Positions 1 through 10,561 of a stretch of 64,000 bases of DNA are shown here, piece after piece. The position numbers and the translations under genes are program-made. How positions within the stretch are numbered: the stretch's first letter is position 1; each line of letters begins with the position of its first letter. Origin of the DNA: Teratosphaeria epicoccoides (lineage: Eukaryota; Ascomycota; Dothideomycetes; Mycosphaerellales; Teratosphaeriaceae); contig JADDMT010000026.1 in assembly GCA_021401465.1 (NCBI GenBank), positions 1 through 64,000 on the forward strand, written 5' to 3'. A model generated the notes under the pieces. That model did no database searches, had not been told where the DNA came from, and worked only from the letters and a program-made list of their open reading frames with translations.

Positions 1-799
1 AGCCCTAATGAGACAATTCTAGGTCAAACATCGATTAAGTACTTCCTTCTACCCTTAGACGGATAGACAGACAGAACGCCTAAATCAGACGTTAGAACAG
101 TACCTTCGATCCTATGTTAATAGGGACTAGAACAACTAGGTAGAGTTGTTGCTAATAGCATAGCTCGCGTATAATAGTACGCCGGCAGAGTCGACAGGAC
201 TCTCGCCATTTCAGATAGCGTATAGATCAGCTATAGAAGACATTCCAGACGTCTTAGCTAGTGATCCGAACCTAGCAGCACTCGGACGAGTAGAACATCT
301 ACGCCGACTACAAACAGAAGCACGACTCGACCTGCAGTTCTATTAGCAGAACATGGCACGGTACGCGAATCGTAAGAGAATTGAGGGACTAATTCTAAAG
401 GAGGGGGACAAGGTGTATCTCCTCCGCCGTTACATCAAATCGGACAAACCGAGTAAAAAACTAGACGCTGTAAAACTAGGACTATTCAGGATCAAGGCCA
501 AGACGGGACCAGTCAATTTTGAATTACAGCTACCCGAGCAGATGAGAGTACACCCTGTGTTCCATGTCTCTCTGCTAGAACAAGCAGCGCCAGACGCCGC
601 ACTGCAATCAGAACCCTTACCACTCGACCCTGAAGTAGAAGAACCGGAGTACTCTGTCGAAAGGATTATCGACACTCGCTAGCGGGACGGACAGCGACAG
701 TACTTAGTAAAATGGGAAGGATATGGGAGTACCGAGAACACCTAGGAACCCCTAGAACACCTGCGAAACTGTCAGCAAAAGATACGAAGTTTCGAGAAA
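1..799 (+). pseudogene. Ty3/gypsy retrotransposon pol 3' end (integrase C-terminus and chromodomain), broken
   Basis: The first 350 bases translate, with several in-frame stops, into the end of an integrase core. An open stretch at 353-682 then carries the integrase C-terminal region, with the signature RVHPVFHVSLLE near 547-585. After a stop at 680-682 the same frame continues into a chromodomain core (YLVKWEGYG, then an ENT-stop-EPLEHL stretch) up to about 799. The expected Trp of ENTWEPLEHL is TAG, which fits TGG-to-TAG decay. Chromodomain-bearing Ty3/gypsy elements (chromoviruses) use this module to steer integration. The 5' part of the element lies outside the window. The copy is inactive. 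Family assignment is firm; the exact end is approximate. Confidence 0.88.
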
Positions 800-889
800 G
801 GAACGAACCTAGGAAGAAGATCCTAAGCCACGACTAGACTCCTGCGGGACGCTGTCGACCGGCTCGGCTATCACGCCATCCAGGAAACC

Positions 890-1477
890 CTAATATGAGG
901 AGTTAGCGAAACCCTCTATTGCGCTCCATGTCGTAGGACTAAGAGCGAGACCCGCGGAAGGATCTAGGTCAAGAAGAAACCCGGCCTGCGCAAGAGCTTG
1001 TTCCTCGGCCTCCTCCTCCCTGATCTCGCGCTCCTCGAGAGCGCGACCATCTTCGACCTCCTGGTCGACTGCGTCTAACTGTTTTCGAAGACGCATCTCC
1101 TTCGCATGCGCCTCTAGCATCTTCTGCGAAGCTTCGGCTAGGACTACCTTCGCACGATCGAGATCGGCAATTAGTCTTTTCCGCTAATCGCCTAACTTCT
1201 TCTATTCGACCTCTGTTACCTTTGCGTCGCAACTCCGACAGTTGCTAAAGTGACATTACGAACATTTCCCTGAGGAAATGTGTACCTGACAGACGAGCTT
1301 TAGCTCTTGACACCGAGTATAGGACTTCATGCTGTCCTGGCCCTGACGATGGATTCGATTCGCGCGGCGTTTGCGTTTCTGCGTTAAAGGGGCGTCAGTG
1401 TCTAGAATGACACAAGGCAGTAATGTAGAAAGAGAAGACATCACAGTTTGAAAGAAGAAACCAGAGAAACCCCGCAC
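890..1477 (-). pseudogene. Broken Zn(II)2Cys6-like coiled-coil protein A
   Basis: Two open pieces (1477-1256 and 1120-890) lie in the same minus frame and are joined by readable sequence containing one TAA and two TAG stops, so this is one decayed gene of about 195 codons. A basic stretch (KRKRRANR) precedes a cysteine array read as (Y)-x2-C-x6-C-x8-C-x2-C-x7-C. The Tyr codon is TAT, one G-to-A step from a Cys TGT, so the original was probably a six-cysteine fungal zinc cluster. A long charged, probably coiled-coil region follows, ending in a short tail with SPTTWSA. This layout resembles short uncharacterised fungal proteins often found near transposable elements (recollection, not searched). 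It lies downstream of, and antisense to, the pol remnant. The function is unknown; DNA binding is only suggested by the cluster. Confidence 0.72.
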
Positions 1478-1520
1478 TAATGAGGTAGCTTAGGGACGAG
1501 CTAGACTAAGAGGGGGATAG

Positions 1521-1970
1521 TGTCATGAGTGTCAGGAGTACTGTCCGGAGTACTGTAGGATACAGGATCATGTAGGTCCTAAGTGCTATGAGTCATAGTA
1601 CTATCATAGGAGTACTATGAGTCATAGGCATAGTCATAGAAGAAAGGATCTGTCACGTGAGGACAGATCCCCGGATCTGTAGGGTTAGTCTACAGATCTA
1701 TAGGCTTACAAGGAAGAAGGGATCTGTCACGTGATAACAGACCCTTAGATCTGTAGGGTTAGTCTATAGATCTACAGACACGGATCTGTCGGGTCTGTCG
1801 ACAGATCTAACAGAGCTGCTCTGTCGCTCTCTAGTATATAGGGATGGCTTTAGGACAGGCAGTTAGGAGCTTCGTGCTTAATCTCAATTCAATCCTCTCT
1901 TGCTTAGAGGAGAGTCAGTTACAAGGTTAACTGCCATTGTCGATATTCTTCACAGCTCCCGAGTCTAACA
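1521..1970. repeat. Probable LTR of the Ty3/gypsy element
   Basis: A purine-rich tract (agaggggga, about 1510-1517) precedes TGTCATGAG at 1521, and the block closes with TCTAACA at 1970. This gives TGT...ACA ends, as in Ty3-type LTRs. Inside are short repeated words in the U3-like part (GGAGTACT, GAGTCATA), two CACGTG-containing direct repeats, and a TATA-like box (agtatataggg) near 1832-1842. The 5' LTR would lie left of the window, so I could not compare the two copies. The boundaries are inferred from the termini alone. Confidence 0.55.
1647..1792. promoter_or_regulatory. Two direct repeats with CACGTG palindromes in the LTR
   Basis: A unit of about 74 bases starting GATCTGTCACGTGA occurs at 1647 and again at 1721. 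Each copy continues into an AGATCTGTAGGGTTAGTCTA segment. CACGTG is the E-box bound by bHLH factors, and the surrounding GATCTGT/ACAGATC words make further inverted repeats. The position upstream of a TATA-like box suggests a duplicated enhancer of the retroelement. Function is inference. Confidence 0.5.
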
Positions 1971-2975
1971 CCTAGTCACCTTCCTGCCATCGGCACCTAC
2001 CCTTATGACACCTAGAGGCTTGTGCCTTAGCGTCTTGACGGACGCAGTGCGGGTCGCAAGCGGGGAAGGCTCGGCTTCCTCGTCGCTGACCTCAATTTCG
2101 GCCCTAGCCTTCTTCTTCTTCTTAGACAGTAGCGTCAAGGCGGCGTAGGCAGCGGCGCTACAATGTGTTAGCTGTACGCACGCGACAGGATTCGAGTAAG
2201 TAACTTACGGCTTAGTCCTCGGGACCGGCTTAGAGGCAGGCTGCCTCTCGGTACAGCGCTAGGGCGTAGCCTTAGCGGCGGGAGCGGTGAATTGCTTGAT
2301 AACCTTCTTGCGGATCATCCGCGTCTTAAAGTCATCGTCAATCGAGGCAAGGGCCCCGAGTTGCTGACGCTGACGGCTAGTCAGATACTTCTCGACGCTA
2401 ACGTTAGCCTAGCGGAAAAGTCAGCATTTCATACTTAGAGGGTACCTGCACTGTATGCGTACTATGGCGAAGGTCTCGACCCTAACGGTTAGCACCTTCA
2501 AGATCTTCTAGACTAAGTCTGCGATCAGACCTAGACAAACGTTTTCGCCTGTTAGCAGAGAGTCGAAGCGAACGCCGCTATGAGAACGGTTAGCAGTCGC
2601 GGTGAAGCACGAGAGGGCGCCGAGCAGGTAGGCAAGTGCCTCGCGGTACTTAGCCTGTAGCCTATTCATAGTCAGAGTGCCTTCAGCAATCCCCTCATCG
2701 CGCGCACTCTAGAAGTCATTGATGTTACGGCAGAGCTAGTTGTACTCGCTATACACCTCTTCAGGGAGGTCTTGGCATTTTTGATGCTTGCTATTACAGT
2801 TGACACAATTGCGGTAGACACCGCCCTTATCAAACCTGCTAACGCAGATCTCGGCTACGCTTCGGTTAGTACAAGTCACGCATACCTCGCGGGTAGGGGA
2901 CGCCTTACTAACACGCGGAGGAGAGATGTGTGCAGCTTAGCTACTAAGGTTGTCAAGACATCGTCGACATGAGCG
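1965..2975 (-). pseudogene. Broken zinc-cluster-like protein B with two intron relics
   Basis: On the minus strand a readable protein runs from about 2975 to a stop at 1967-1965, interrupted by in-frame TAG codons and one TAA. Near 2800-2890 it has a cysteine array C-x2-C-x8-C-x12-C-x2-C-x6-C, close to but not exactly a Zn(II)2Cys6 cluster. A helical middle follows (SARDEGIAEG ... KYREALAYLLGAL), and the end has a Lys5 tract and acidic residues. Two stretches look like introns: one about 2410-2446 (GTACCC...CGCTAG) and one about 2163-2211 (GTAAGT...TTGTAG); removing them keeps one frame. The last two codons and the stop overlap the right end of the proposed LTR, so the element may have inserted at the 3' end. 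I recognise no family. Confidence 0.55.
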
Positions 2976-4195
2976 ACAATCGCGGGCAGAGCGAGTAGCG
3001 TCGAACTTAGTCTGTAGCACATGAGCCATTATAGCTAAGACGGGTTAATTGATCTTGATTAATTGATTAAAGAAGAAGGAGCTCTAGTACGGACCCGCAG
3101 ACACGGCGAGGCGCAAGCTAAGCGAAGTAGGAGTAGAGGTCGATGTTAGTGTCTTAGAACAGGAAAGTTTAGGAAGCGACGAGGTTTTTATACCCTCTGA
3201 CAGCCCCCCTGTTACCTACCGCAACCGTTAAGCTAGTGACTCGAACTACATGCGCAGAGCACCTGCCTTTAGTTGACTTACAAGGGGACCGAATAATGCA
3301 ATAACAGATAATGCGGCTATTACGCATGTGCGCCGACCGCACTTGTGCTAGCCTACTAGCATGGAAATGTGGCGAGGCCCGCGCTAGGAGCGCGCTCCTG
3401 CCGTTTCGAGCGGCGCGCGTAGAGCGTCCGCGCACTTTCCTACTACCCCGAGGTTCTACGACACGTTCTTCACGGTCACGACTAAATAGGGACGGCCAAG
3501 CTACTTGGCGAGGCCGGCGCGCATGCTCGCCCTATAATTTCAAGGATTAACCGAAGTACGTACTCGTGGTTTCCTGATATCTCGATCTGCATGTAAAGCG
3601 AAGGTGTTACGAAGCCGCCTAACATGTGACGGATTAAAACCCGCCTGAGTTAGTAGCCTCCGCCCCGCACTCGCTACGAAGGTGTTAAGGTATACGCATG
3701 ACACATGTTACGCAGGCTATCTACCTATTCACCCTTGCGCGGTGTAAGCGTGCTACATCCCGTACCCTATATGTTCCGCGTGCGTCACTTAGTAAGGCTA
3801 GGGACATCCTCATAGGAGGAGGGGCAGTGATACGGTTGATACTAGGGGACTATTTGAACCGCATGGGTTCTAATGGCTGCCCTTAGCATGCAGTGACCCT
3901 GCCACATATGGCAAGGGGGTCCTTCGTACATACGTTAGCTTGTATGTCGTCCGAGTAGGATCAGTTGTCGACGTAGGACGCCCCCACGTCGCTGACCCTA
4001 CGGTACCCCTACGGGGTTAGGCTCGGACATGCTTTCCCTAATTGAGGAGCGTCAGGGGTTATAAGCACCCTTAGCGCTACCTCTGCGATAAGCAGAAAGC
4101 AGCGCTGTCTTGTACCTACTAAAAGGTCGGATTACTCTGTCACACTGCGAGATATTTTCATATCATATAGCACATACATCTATATTAACAGCCCC
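2976..4195. other. Degraded non-coding stretch
   Basis: No protein family could be followed here. Imperfect short repeats are present (for example GAAGGTGTTA near 3600 and 3680, and CAGCCCCC near 3203 and 4189). They may mark ends of further decayed elements. The open stretches present have no recognisable motif. Confidence 0.4.
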
Positions 4196-4957
4196 CTAGA
4201 GCGCCTTGATATAGATCATACCGTCTATAACAGTGCGACTAATGTCAACTATCCGCTCTATGATAATATCAAGCTCTACACGCATTGTGGCGAACTGACT
4301 ATTACTGTAGTCTACAAGACTAGTAACGTGCTCTGCTAGCATAGCTAACCGCCCCTTAACTACACTAAACCTTGCTGCAACAGACCGCATGTTACTATTA
4401 TTATTAACATCATCAATGTCTCTAGTACCGCCAAGCATACCCTCTATATTGCTAAGCCGCGCGTCGATGCGCATATCGGATGCGTCTAGTCGCAGTTTAA
4501 TCGCAGTAAGCCTTGACTTAACTGCCCTTATTTTCTCCTCGATCGACAGCTTATGCTAGCGATTAGCGCGACATCTAACGCGATTGTTGCGCTTACAGAA
4601 TGCGCAAGCCGCATCATCACGCTAGGACTAGACCCTACACTTATAACCGCGCTTAGTGCATTCGTTGCATAGATCGATAGCTAGCTTGCCTTCGTCAGTC
4701 TCCATGATATAGCTAGCTATGTCGTACTTGCGTAGGAGGGCATCTTTCTCCTTGAGGCTAGTGTTGTAATCGTACTACTAGCTCTCTTCAGACTTATACT
4801 ACTAATCAGCGGTATTCTTAGTCTCTAGATAGCGCAAACTACTGCTACAAGTTAGCGACTACCTCTGTAAGTACGCTGTGAGCGCGGAAACAACTTACAC
4901 TGGCGCTAGAGGTGGCAGCTCAGGTTCAGGTGAGCTAGTAGTGGATTCTTCAGCCAT
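4196..4957 (-). pseudogene. Broken Zn(II)2Cys6-like coiled-coil protein C
   Basis: The gene starts at an ATG at 4957-4955 (MAEESTTSSPEPE) followed within about 60 bases by a GTAAGT...TTACAG intron relic. It continues with several TAG stops and ends in an intact 92-residue open stretch at 4474-4196. The centre (about 4570-4670) has C-x2-C-x6-C-x10-C-x2-C-x7-C, which fits the fungal Zn(II)2Cys6 pattern. Two TAG codons lie between the halves of the cluster. The C-terminal part is a long amphipathic, probably coiled-coil helix (EEKIRAVKSRL ... RLSNIEGML). Like A and B it is on the minus strand in the RIP-like block. Its function is unknown. Confidence 0.65.
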
Positions 4958-5571
4958 TTTGGTACCTTGTTAGGAGTGATATTATAGTAATCTGAGGGTG
5001 TAACATGGTAAGTTGATGGCGGCGAGGAGGAATCACTTATAACTAAGCCGACAATAGCATTGAATCACAATAACAATCGCTAGTGAAGTGGCATTTGGCA
5101 AACAACTAGCTCAATTCAAGCAAACACGTGATATCAAGAAACACATGCATGTGGAATTGGCACATTTGGACCACCGTCGAAAGCTGCTACAGCGCACTTT
5201 CTACTGACTGACAGCCGTCACCTCTCACACATACACATGCACACTGCGAGCGACTCACGCGTCACCCCAGCTCTAGGTACTCCGTAATCGCAGACGGGAG
5301 CCTGAGGCGGCGACAGCTTTACAATATACACGGCATTCCAAAGCACCTGCATCCAAAAGACTGCTGATTCAGCAGACTCCGCTCTTCGAAAAGTTCCTGC
5401 AGACCGACAGGCGGCTCCGCTGTATTGGCCTCCTTCGAGCGACTCTTCAATGTGGTCGAGTGCGGGAGCCGAGATCGCGCCTCCGACCCTTCGACCTTCC
5501 TGCACTGCTGCGTAGGGCGCTGTCCTGCTGTCAGTAGGACGCGCAACTGCGCGGCAGGTCTCGGCGACAAG

Positions 5572-8384
5572 ATGAACAACCACATGGGCCCCGGCGCCAG
5601 CCAGCCGCCCTCCTACCCTTCCATGCCAATGCATCCGCACCAGCATCAATCCCGCCGGCAGCAGGAATATCACGCGTACCAGCAGATGCAGCCTCATTCC
5701 CCCATGCACCCCCCGCCCTATCCGCAGTGGAACCACCAATACTATGGCTACCCGGCACCGCATCCATATCAGCACCAGCAATGGCGGCCGCACCACCCGT
5801 ATGTCCCGCAGTATATGCCACAGCCGCAGCCACCGCCGCTGGGCTATCCGCCCAGATCGCCTATGGTCGTCAGCTCGCAGACCAACGGGCCTGTCACGCG
5901 ACACACGCCAATGTCACTGCCGCCCCAACAAATCGCCTCCCCTCCAAGACCCCTTCCGCAACACTTGCAGCAAAATCCGCACACACCTGTCGCGCCTCCT
6001 TCACCCGCACCGACTCCCAAACAGGAGCAGAATGGACAGCAGTACCAAGAGCAGGAGCAGGAGCAGGAGCAGAAGCAGGAACAAGAAGAGCAGCTTGAGG
6101 AAGCTTCTGCGTTGGAAGGCGAGGACACGCGGTCGGAGAGTCCATCCGCTCTTCAATCGCGCAGGCAGTCTGTGGCACAGCAGAGCCCGCTCGCATTGTT
6201 GCCTGAGATCAAGACGCCCTACTACCCGAAGTTGCCCTGGTACTCTATTCCCGAGCAGGCATTCCCAAGGCGAGAAGTTGCGCAGAAAGCCAGGAGACAG
6301 CATACGACTAGGAGCAAGAACAGCGAGATGGTGGCGCTACCGACACGGACAGGTACAGCCGAGCCAGAGAGCCAATCCGAGGATTTGACAGCCGGTCAAG
6401 AGCTTCTATCCGAAGCGTCCACTATAGCCGCGCCTTCTGAGCCTGAGACTCCTGCGACAAGCCAGGCTCCATCCGAGAGCGAGTGCAATACCCAGGTCTC
6501 GACGCCAGCGACACCAGCACAGGCTGTGTTGGACGATGCTAAGGTCACACCCACGCAAACGCATGCACGGCGGGACACCAAGTCAGCCATCGCTGTGCCA
6601 AACATTTGCGCGGTGCCGAAATCGCAGACTACGCCACCAGCACCATCAGCTGCGGATGCTACGACATCCACACCCCCTGAGCCGGCAGCAGCTGAAAAGG
6701 CTGAAGAATCATGCGCGGACGAAAAGGCGGCACCGCAGTCATCACCAAAACCAATTCCGCCTAAGTCTTGGGCAGACATGTTTCGCACCAAGGCCGTTCC
6801 AGCCACGGCCAGCAATAACGGCAGCGCGACTGACAACGGGGATGCCGTTGCAAAGACTGCGTCTCTTGAGGAAGCGCTCCAGCAGTACAAGGTTGATCGG
6901 GACATCAAATTGGTGTTCATTGAGCCACGCGGACTTAAAAATATGGGTTTGACCTGCTACATGAATTCGGTGAGTCTAATGATCAGGATGCAACACTGCT
7001 CAGTGCCTCGCGAGCTATTTATGAGCGGTACAACAAGACTAAAAACATGACTGACGGTCGCCAGATCCTCCAACTGCTCTTATACTGCACACCCTTTTAC
7101 AGCTTCCTTGACCTAATCAGGCAACGCACAGTGCAGAATATGAAGAGCAATACTCCTTTAATCGATGCGATGGTCATGCTCATCAATGAGTTCAAAATTT
7201 TGGCTGACGCCGAGTCTGTTGAGACCCTTCGCAAGCGACTCAGGCACCAGCAACTTGAGCAGTTCGGCGAACAGATTGTGCCAAAGTTCTTCTACGACAC
7301 ACTCCGGCAGCTACCTCGCTTCAGGGGCATGAAGCTTGTTGGTGAGCAGCAAGATGCTGAAGAGTTCCTTGGGTTCCTTCTGGAAGGTCTGCACACCGAG
7401 TGTGCTGCGGTCATTGCGTCAGAAGGCGGCGAGAAGGCACAGACAGAATCTGGCTCTTCACCTGCCGGCGCCGATCACGACGATGGCTGGATGGAGGTCC
7501 AGAAGAAACAAAAAGCGGCCGTCACGCGAACCGCTGGGCACTCTGAGGCACCAACGCCCATTACTAGAATCTTTGGTGGCTATCTTCGGTCAGAGATAAG
7601 AGCTCCTGGCTCCAAAGACTCTGTCACGCGCGAACTGTTTGAGCGACTGCAGCTTGACATTGGTGCGACGCACGTTACCAACATCGTTGAAGCCCTGAAG
7701 GGTATCACACGACTTGAGCCAATTGCAGACTTTGGAAAGCCCGGCATCACCGCAAAGAAGCAGGTGTTTGTCGACAGCTTGCCTCCTGTCCTCGTCCTGC
7801 ACCTCAAGCGATTCGAGTACGACAGCAGCGTGGGCAGGACGCAGAAGATATGGAAGAAAGTCGGGTATCCGCTTGACCTCGAGGTTCCGAAAGAGGTCTT
7901 CCCGCCAAGCAAGAGAGGTGGATATACTGCAAAGGGAGGCCTACCAAAATATCGTCTCATTGGCGTCGTCTATCACCATGGCAAGACAGCCGCGGGAGGT
8001 CACTACACCGTCGACGTCAGGCGCCAGGATGGTGAAGAATGGATACGCATCGACGATACCATCATCCGCCGCATCAGAAAGGAAGATGTTGCAGAAGGTG
8101 GGTCCGAAGAGGACCCAAAGATCCTAGCACAGGCATTGGAGCAGCACAAAGCCGACCAGGAGTTGCGAAGGCAACGGAATATGTACCAAGGCCTTGACGA
8201 GGCTGAGAAGGAGCCCGAGGCTGAGGGTCCTTGGTCCCACGTCGACGGGAACGTTTCCGGCCACAAGAAGATTTACAGTGCAGCAGCTACAACCAATGGC
8301 GCCTCGACGCCACGCACTCCAACTGGGAAGGCTGGTGTGAAGGACGATAAGGTGGCATACATCCTCATGTATGAGAAAGTCTAG
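5572..8384 (+). CDS. ubp3: Ubiquitin carboxyl-terminal hydrolase, USP10/Ubp3 type
   Basis: Exons 5572-6969 and 7065-8384 give 905 aa. This cysteine protease removes ubiquitin from proteins; USP10/Ubp3 acts with a G3BP/Bre5 partner in vesicle traffic and ribosome turnover. The first 450 residues are disordered, rich in Pro, Gln and His (including a QEQEQEQEQ run). The USP fold starts at the Cys box GLKNMGLTCYMN, with the nucleophile at about C462, split by the intron just after MNS. The QQDAEEF motif and the His box (GGHYTVDV, H779), followed by WIRIDD, are present, so the catalytic triad looks intact. The intron has GTGAGT, a CTGAC branch site and CAG. I chose the ATG at 5572; an in-frame ATG at 5425 would add 49 residues that look like leader sequence. 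It is the first intact gene after the RIP-like block. Confidence 0.93.
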
Positions 8385-10561
8385 GATCTGTGGTGGAGAT
8401 ATGAGGCGAGACATTGTCTGAGTATCTGCGAATCAGCATCTTGGGTAAGGTGTTCGGCATAGTCCGGATGGCCGTTCTTGCGTCATCCGGACGGGACTGT
8501 CAGCAAGCGGGCACCAAGCTGCAGTGTCCGGCGGGAAATGTTGTGGGCAGCTACCGCATTTTCTCACCAATGATGCAGAACGACGACCCTGTCGAATGGT
8601 CTTGACGATTGCAGCGCTTGTCCCGAGCAGACAACAACCTTTGAGCGGTCGATTCTGGGACATATATCTGAGACCAAGACGCCAATTCTGGAGCGATGGG
8701 CGTATTATTGCACGTGCTGCGTTTACGATCGTACTGCTTGTACAAGATTCTGGACTGGCAGATGGAGGCTCCCAGACAGGGAGATGGTAGCTCAGCTGTT
8801 GGGCTGACGAGAAGAGCGCACGAAGGAGCGCGTTGTCTAGATCATGGATGTGCGCGGAGCATTTGACGTAAATCTGAACCCGTGAAATGAGCTCGCTGGC
8901 CGACATCGAGATATTGTGAAGCCTGCAGGAATGGAACAGATGTCCACCACACAAGGCATGGTGTCATGCTTTTGCCGGGACTGGTCATGAATACACCCGA
9001 GACCTGAGATGACGTTCTGTCCGGCTTCCGTCACTGCTGTTTGGCTGAAACTACTACGGACCCGATGACCCCAGCAGGTGAAGGAAGCCAGTGGTGATGG
9101 GCACAGCGGGAAAGGGGAAAACAATCCGTGAGGTCGAGGTCCAGTCAGATATGGATCTATCATTTGCAGTTGGTAGGGCAGTCATTGTGTATCATATCCT
9201 GAGCAACCGGTAATTCCACCAGTCTATCAACTGCTTGACCCCGCTTGTTGATGCAATAGACTGTTCAATGATATGGTCAATCTAACAATGTGCCCATGGC
9301 AGCTCATGCTCTTTCTGGACAAAGGGAGGGGACATTGCCAGGGCGCTCAGAGAGCTTGCAACAAAATCTACGCTCCGTAAAGCCTTGACCATAAATGTCG
9401 TTGAGAGGGTGTCGGTGGTCCTGGTCGATCTGCTTAAGCGTCCCAATCCCAAGTGATCCTGGAAGCTTTCCAAGTCGTCATGCCAACTTGCGACCAGCGA
9501 GGAGAGGTCTGGTCCTTGCAAGCACGCAATCGATCCGTCAGCGATGGATATATATATGAGGTGCTCTGGACGTCGTCGAGCATCAAACCTCGTTGTTTTC
9601 TTGCCGAGCATGCTCGCTTCTCACCCCCCTTCTTCTCTTAATGGCCATGAATGGTTCAGCAGCACGGACGATCGTTGGTTCTCACTTCCCATCACTGCCA
9701 CTTCTTTTTTCACATGCTGCTCTCTAGGGAGAGCTCGCTACTGCGACGGAGTCTGGACTCGCAGGCAGCCTCGGGGACCAAAGGTTCCTGTCGCCGAACA
9801 CATCCCTGCCTCCGGCGAGCAAGCTGCAACACGGGTCCAGATAACACAGGCCTACGAATCAGCGCCCCAACAGCACAGGCGAAGCTACTCGATGGTCGCG
9901 GACCTGCTGCCCAATCCTGTAACAGATGGAGTCGACGCGGTCGGCGCATTGTTCGTGGTCCACGGTAGGTATCTTTGACTCGAAGGGGACCAAGTGGAGT
10001 GCGGCAGGAGCGGGCCGGCATTCTGGGGACCCACTGGCACTTCAACCACGTCTTCAGCGGCAAACATGGTCATTCATGCAAACCCACTGGAAAGAGTACC
10101 CAGAAAGAGAGCATTGCAATCGTCCTCGTCGAGCAACCATCAGCAAAGATCTGATCTCAGAATCGTCTACTCTAGTTTACTCTAGACAGCGGGTGTGAAG
10201 ACAGATGCCACAGCATTGGAACCCCGACCATGCCTTCAGGCAAGCGGTGGCCGGCCTGCGTTGCGAGATCCGACACATGTTTGGCAGCAGCGGTAGTGGC
10301 CGGATGGCGTTGGCCGCTGGCGCCGCTGGCGCCGGACATGATGGCTGCAGGCATGTGCCATCTACCCGGTGTATCTCAAGGAGCCCGCGCAAATCGTTAT
10401 CATGCTCTTCGGGGAACCAACTCATTGCAGGGTGTGCTGCGCGAGCACCTATAGCTGCTCGCGACCCTCTGTCTTCTGCAAGATCATTCACATCTCTTGC
10501 GATTCCACTCCTGAATCAAACTCGTCGGAGAAGACGGAGAGCTATCCCAGCATCAGAAAGC
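8385..10561. other. Long intergenic stretch without a recognised gene
   Basis: Several open stretches of 60-170 codons occur on both strands, but none shows a family motif, a convincing signal peptide or a splice-joined continuation. The last 360 bases are in frame with the downstream FAD gene but look like leader sequence. I see nothing else. Confidence 0.5.

Larger units (their letters stand above)
1..5100. repeat. RIP-like degraded repeat block
   Basis: This stretch has no intact gene of normal length. Conserved protein stretches can be followed through it, but they are broken mostly by TAG codons where Trp (TGG) or Gln is expected. That is the pattern left by CpA-to-TpA change on either strand, as in fungal repeat-induced point mutation. 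TpA and CTAG-type words are visibly abundant. From about 5,100 the sequence changes to ordinary coding composition with the deubiquitinase gene. The RIP assignment is inference; I did not compute dinucleotide indices. Confidence 0.7.

Noticed and set aside
1647..1792. CRISPR-like or telomeric repeat
   Set aside because: Only two units with no spacers, and AGGGTTAG occurs singly inside each unit, not as a tandem TTAGGG array.
5218..5904. Minus-strand 228-codon open frame upstream of and over the deubiquitinase start
   Set aside because: Shadow of the Pro/Gln/His-rich N-terminus; no motif.
8414..9978. Cluster of open frames of 60-170 codons on both strands
   Set aside because: No signal peptide, no domain, no splice-compatible joins; consistent with chance frames in GC-balanced DNA.
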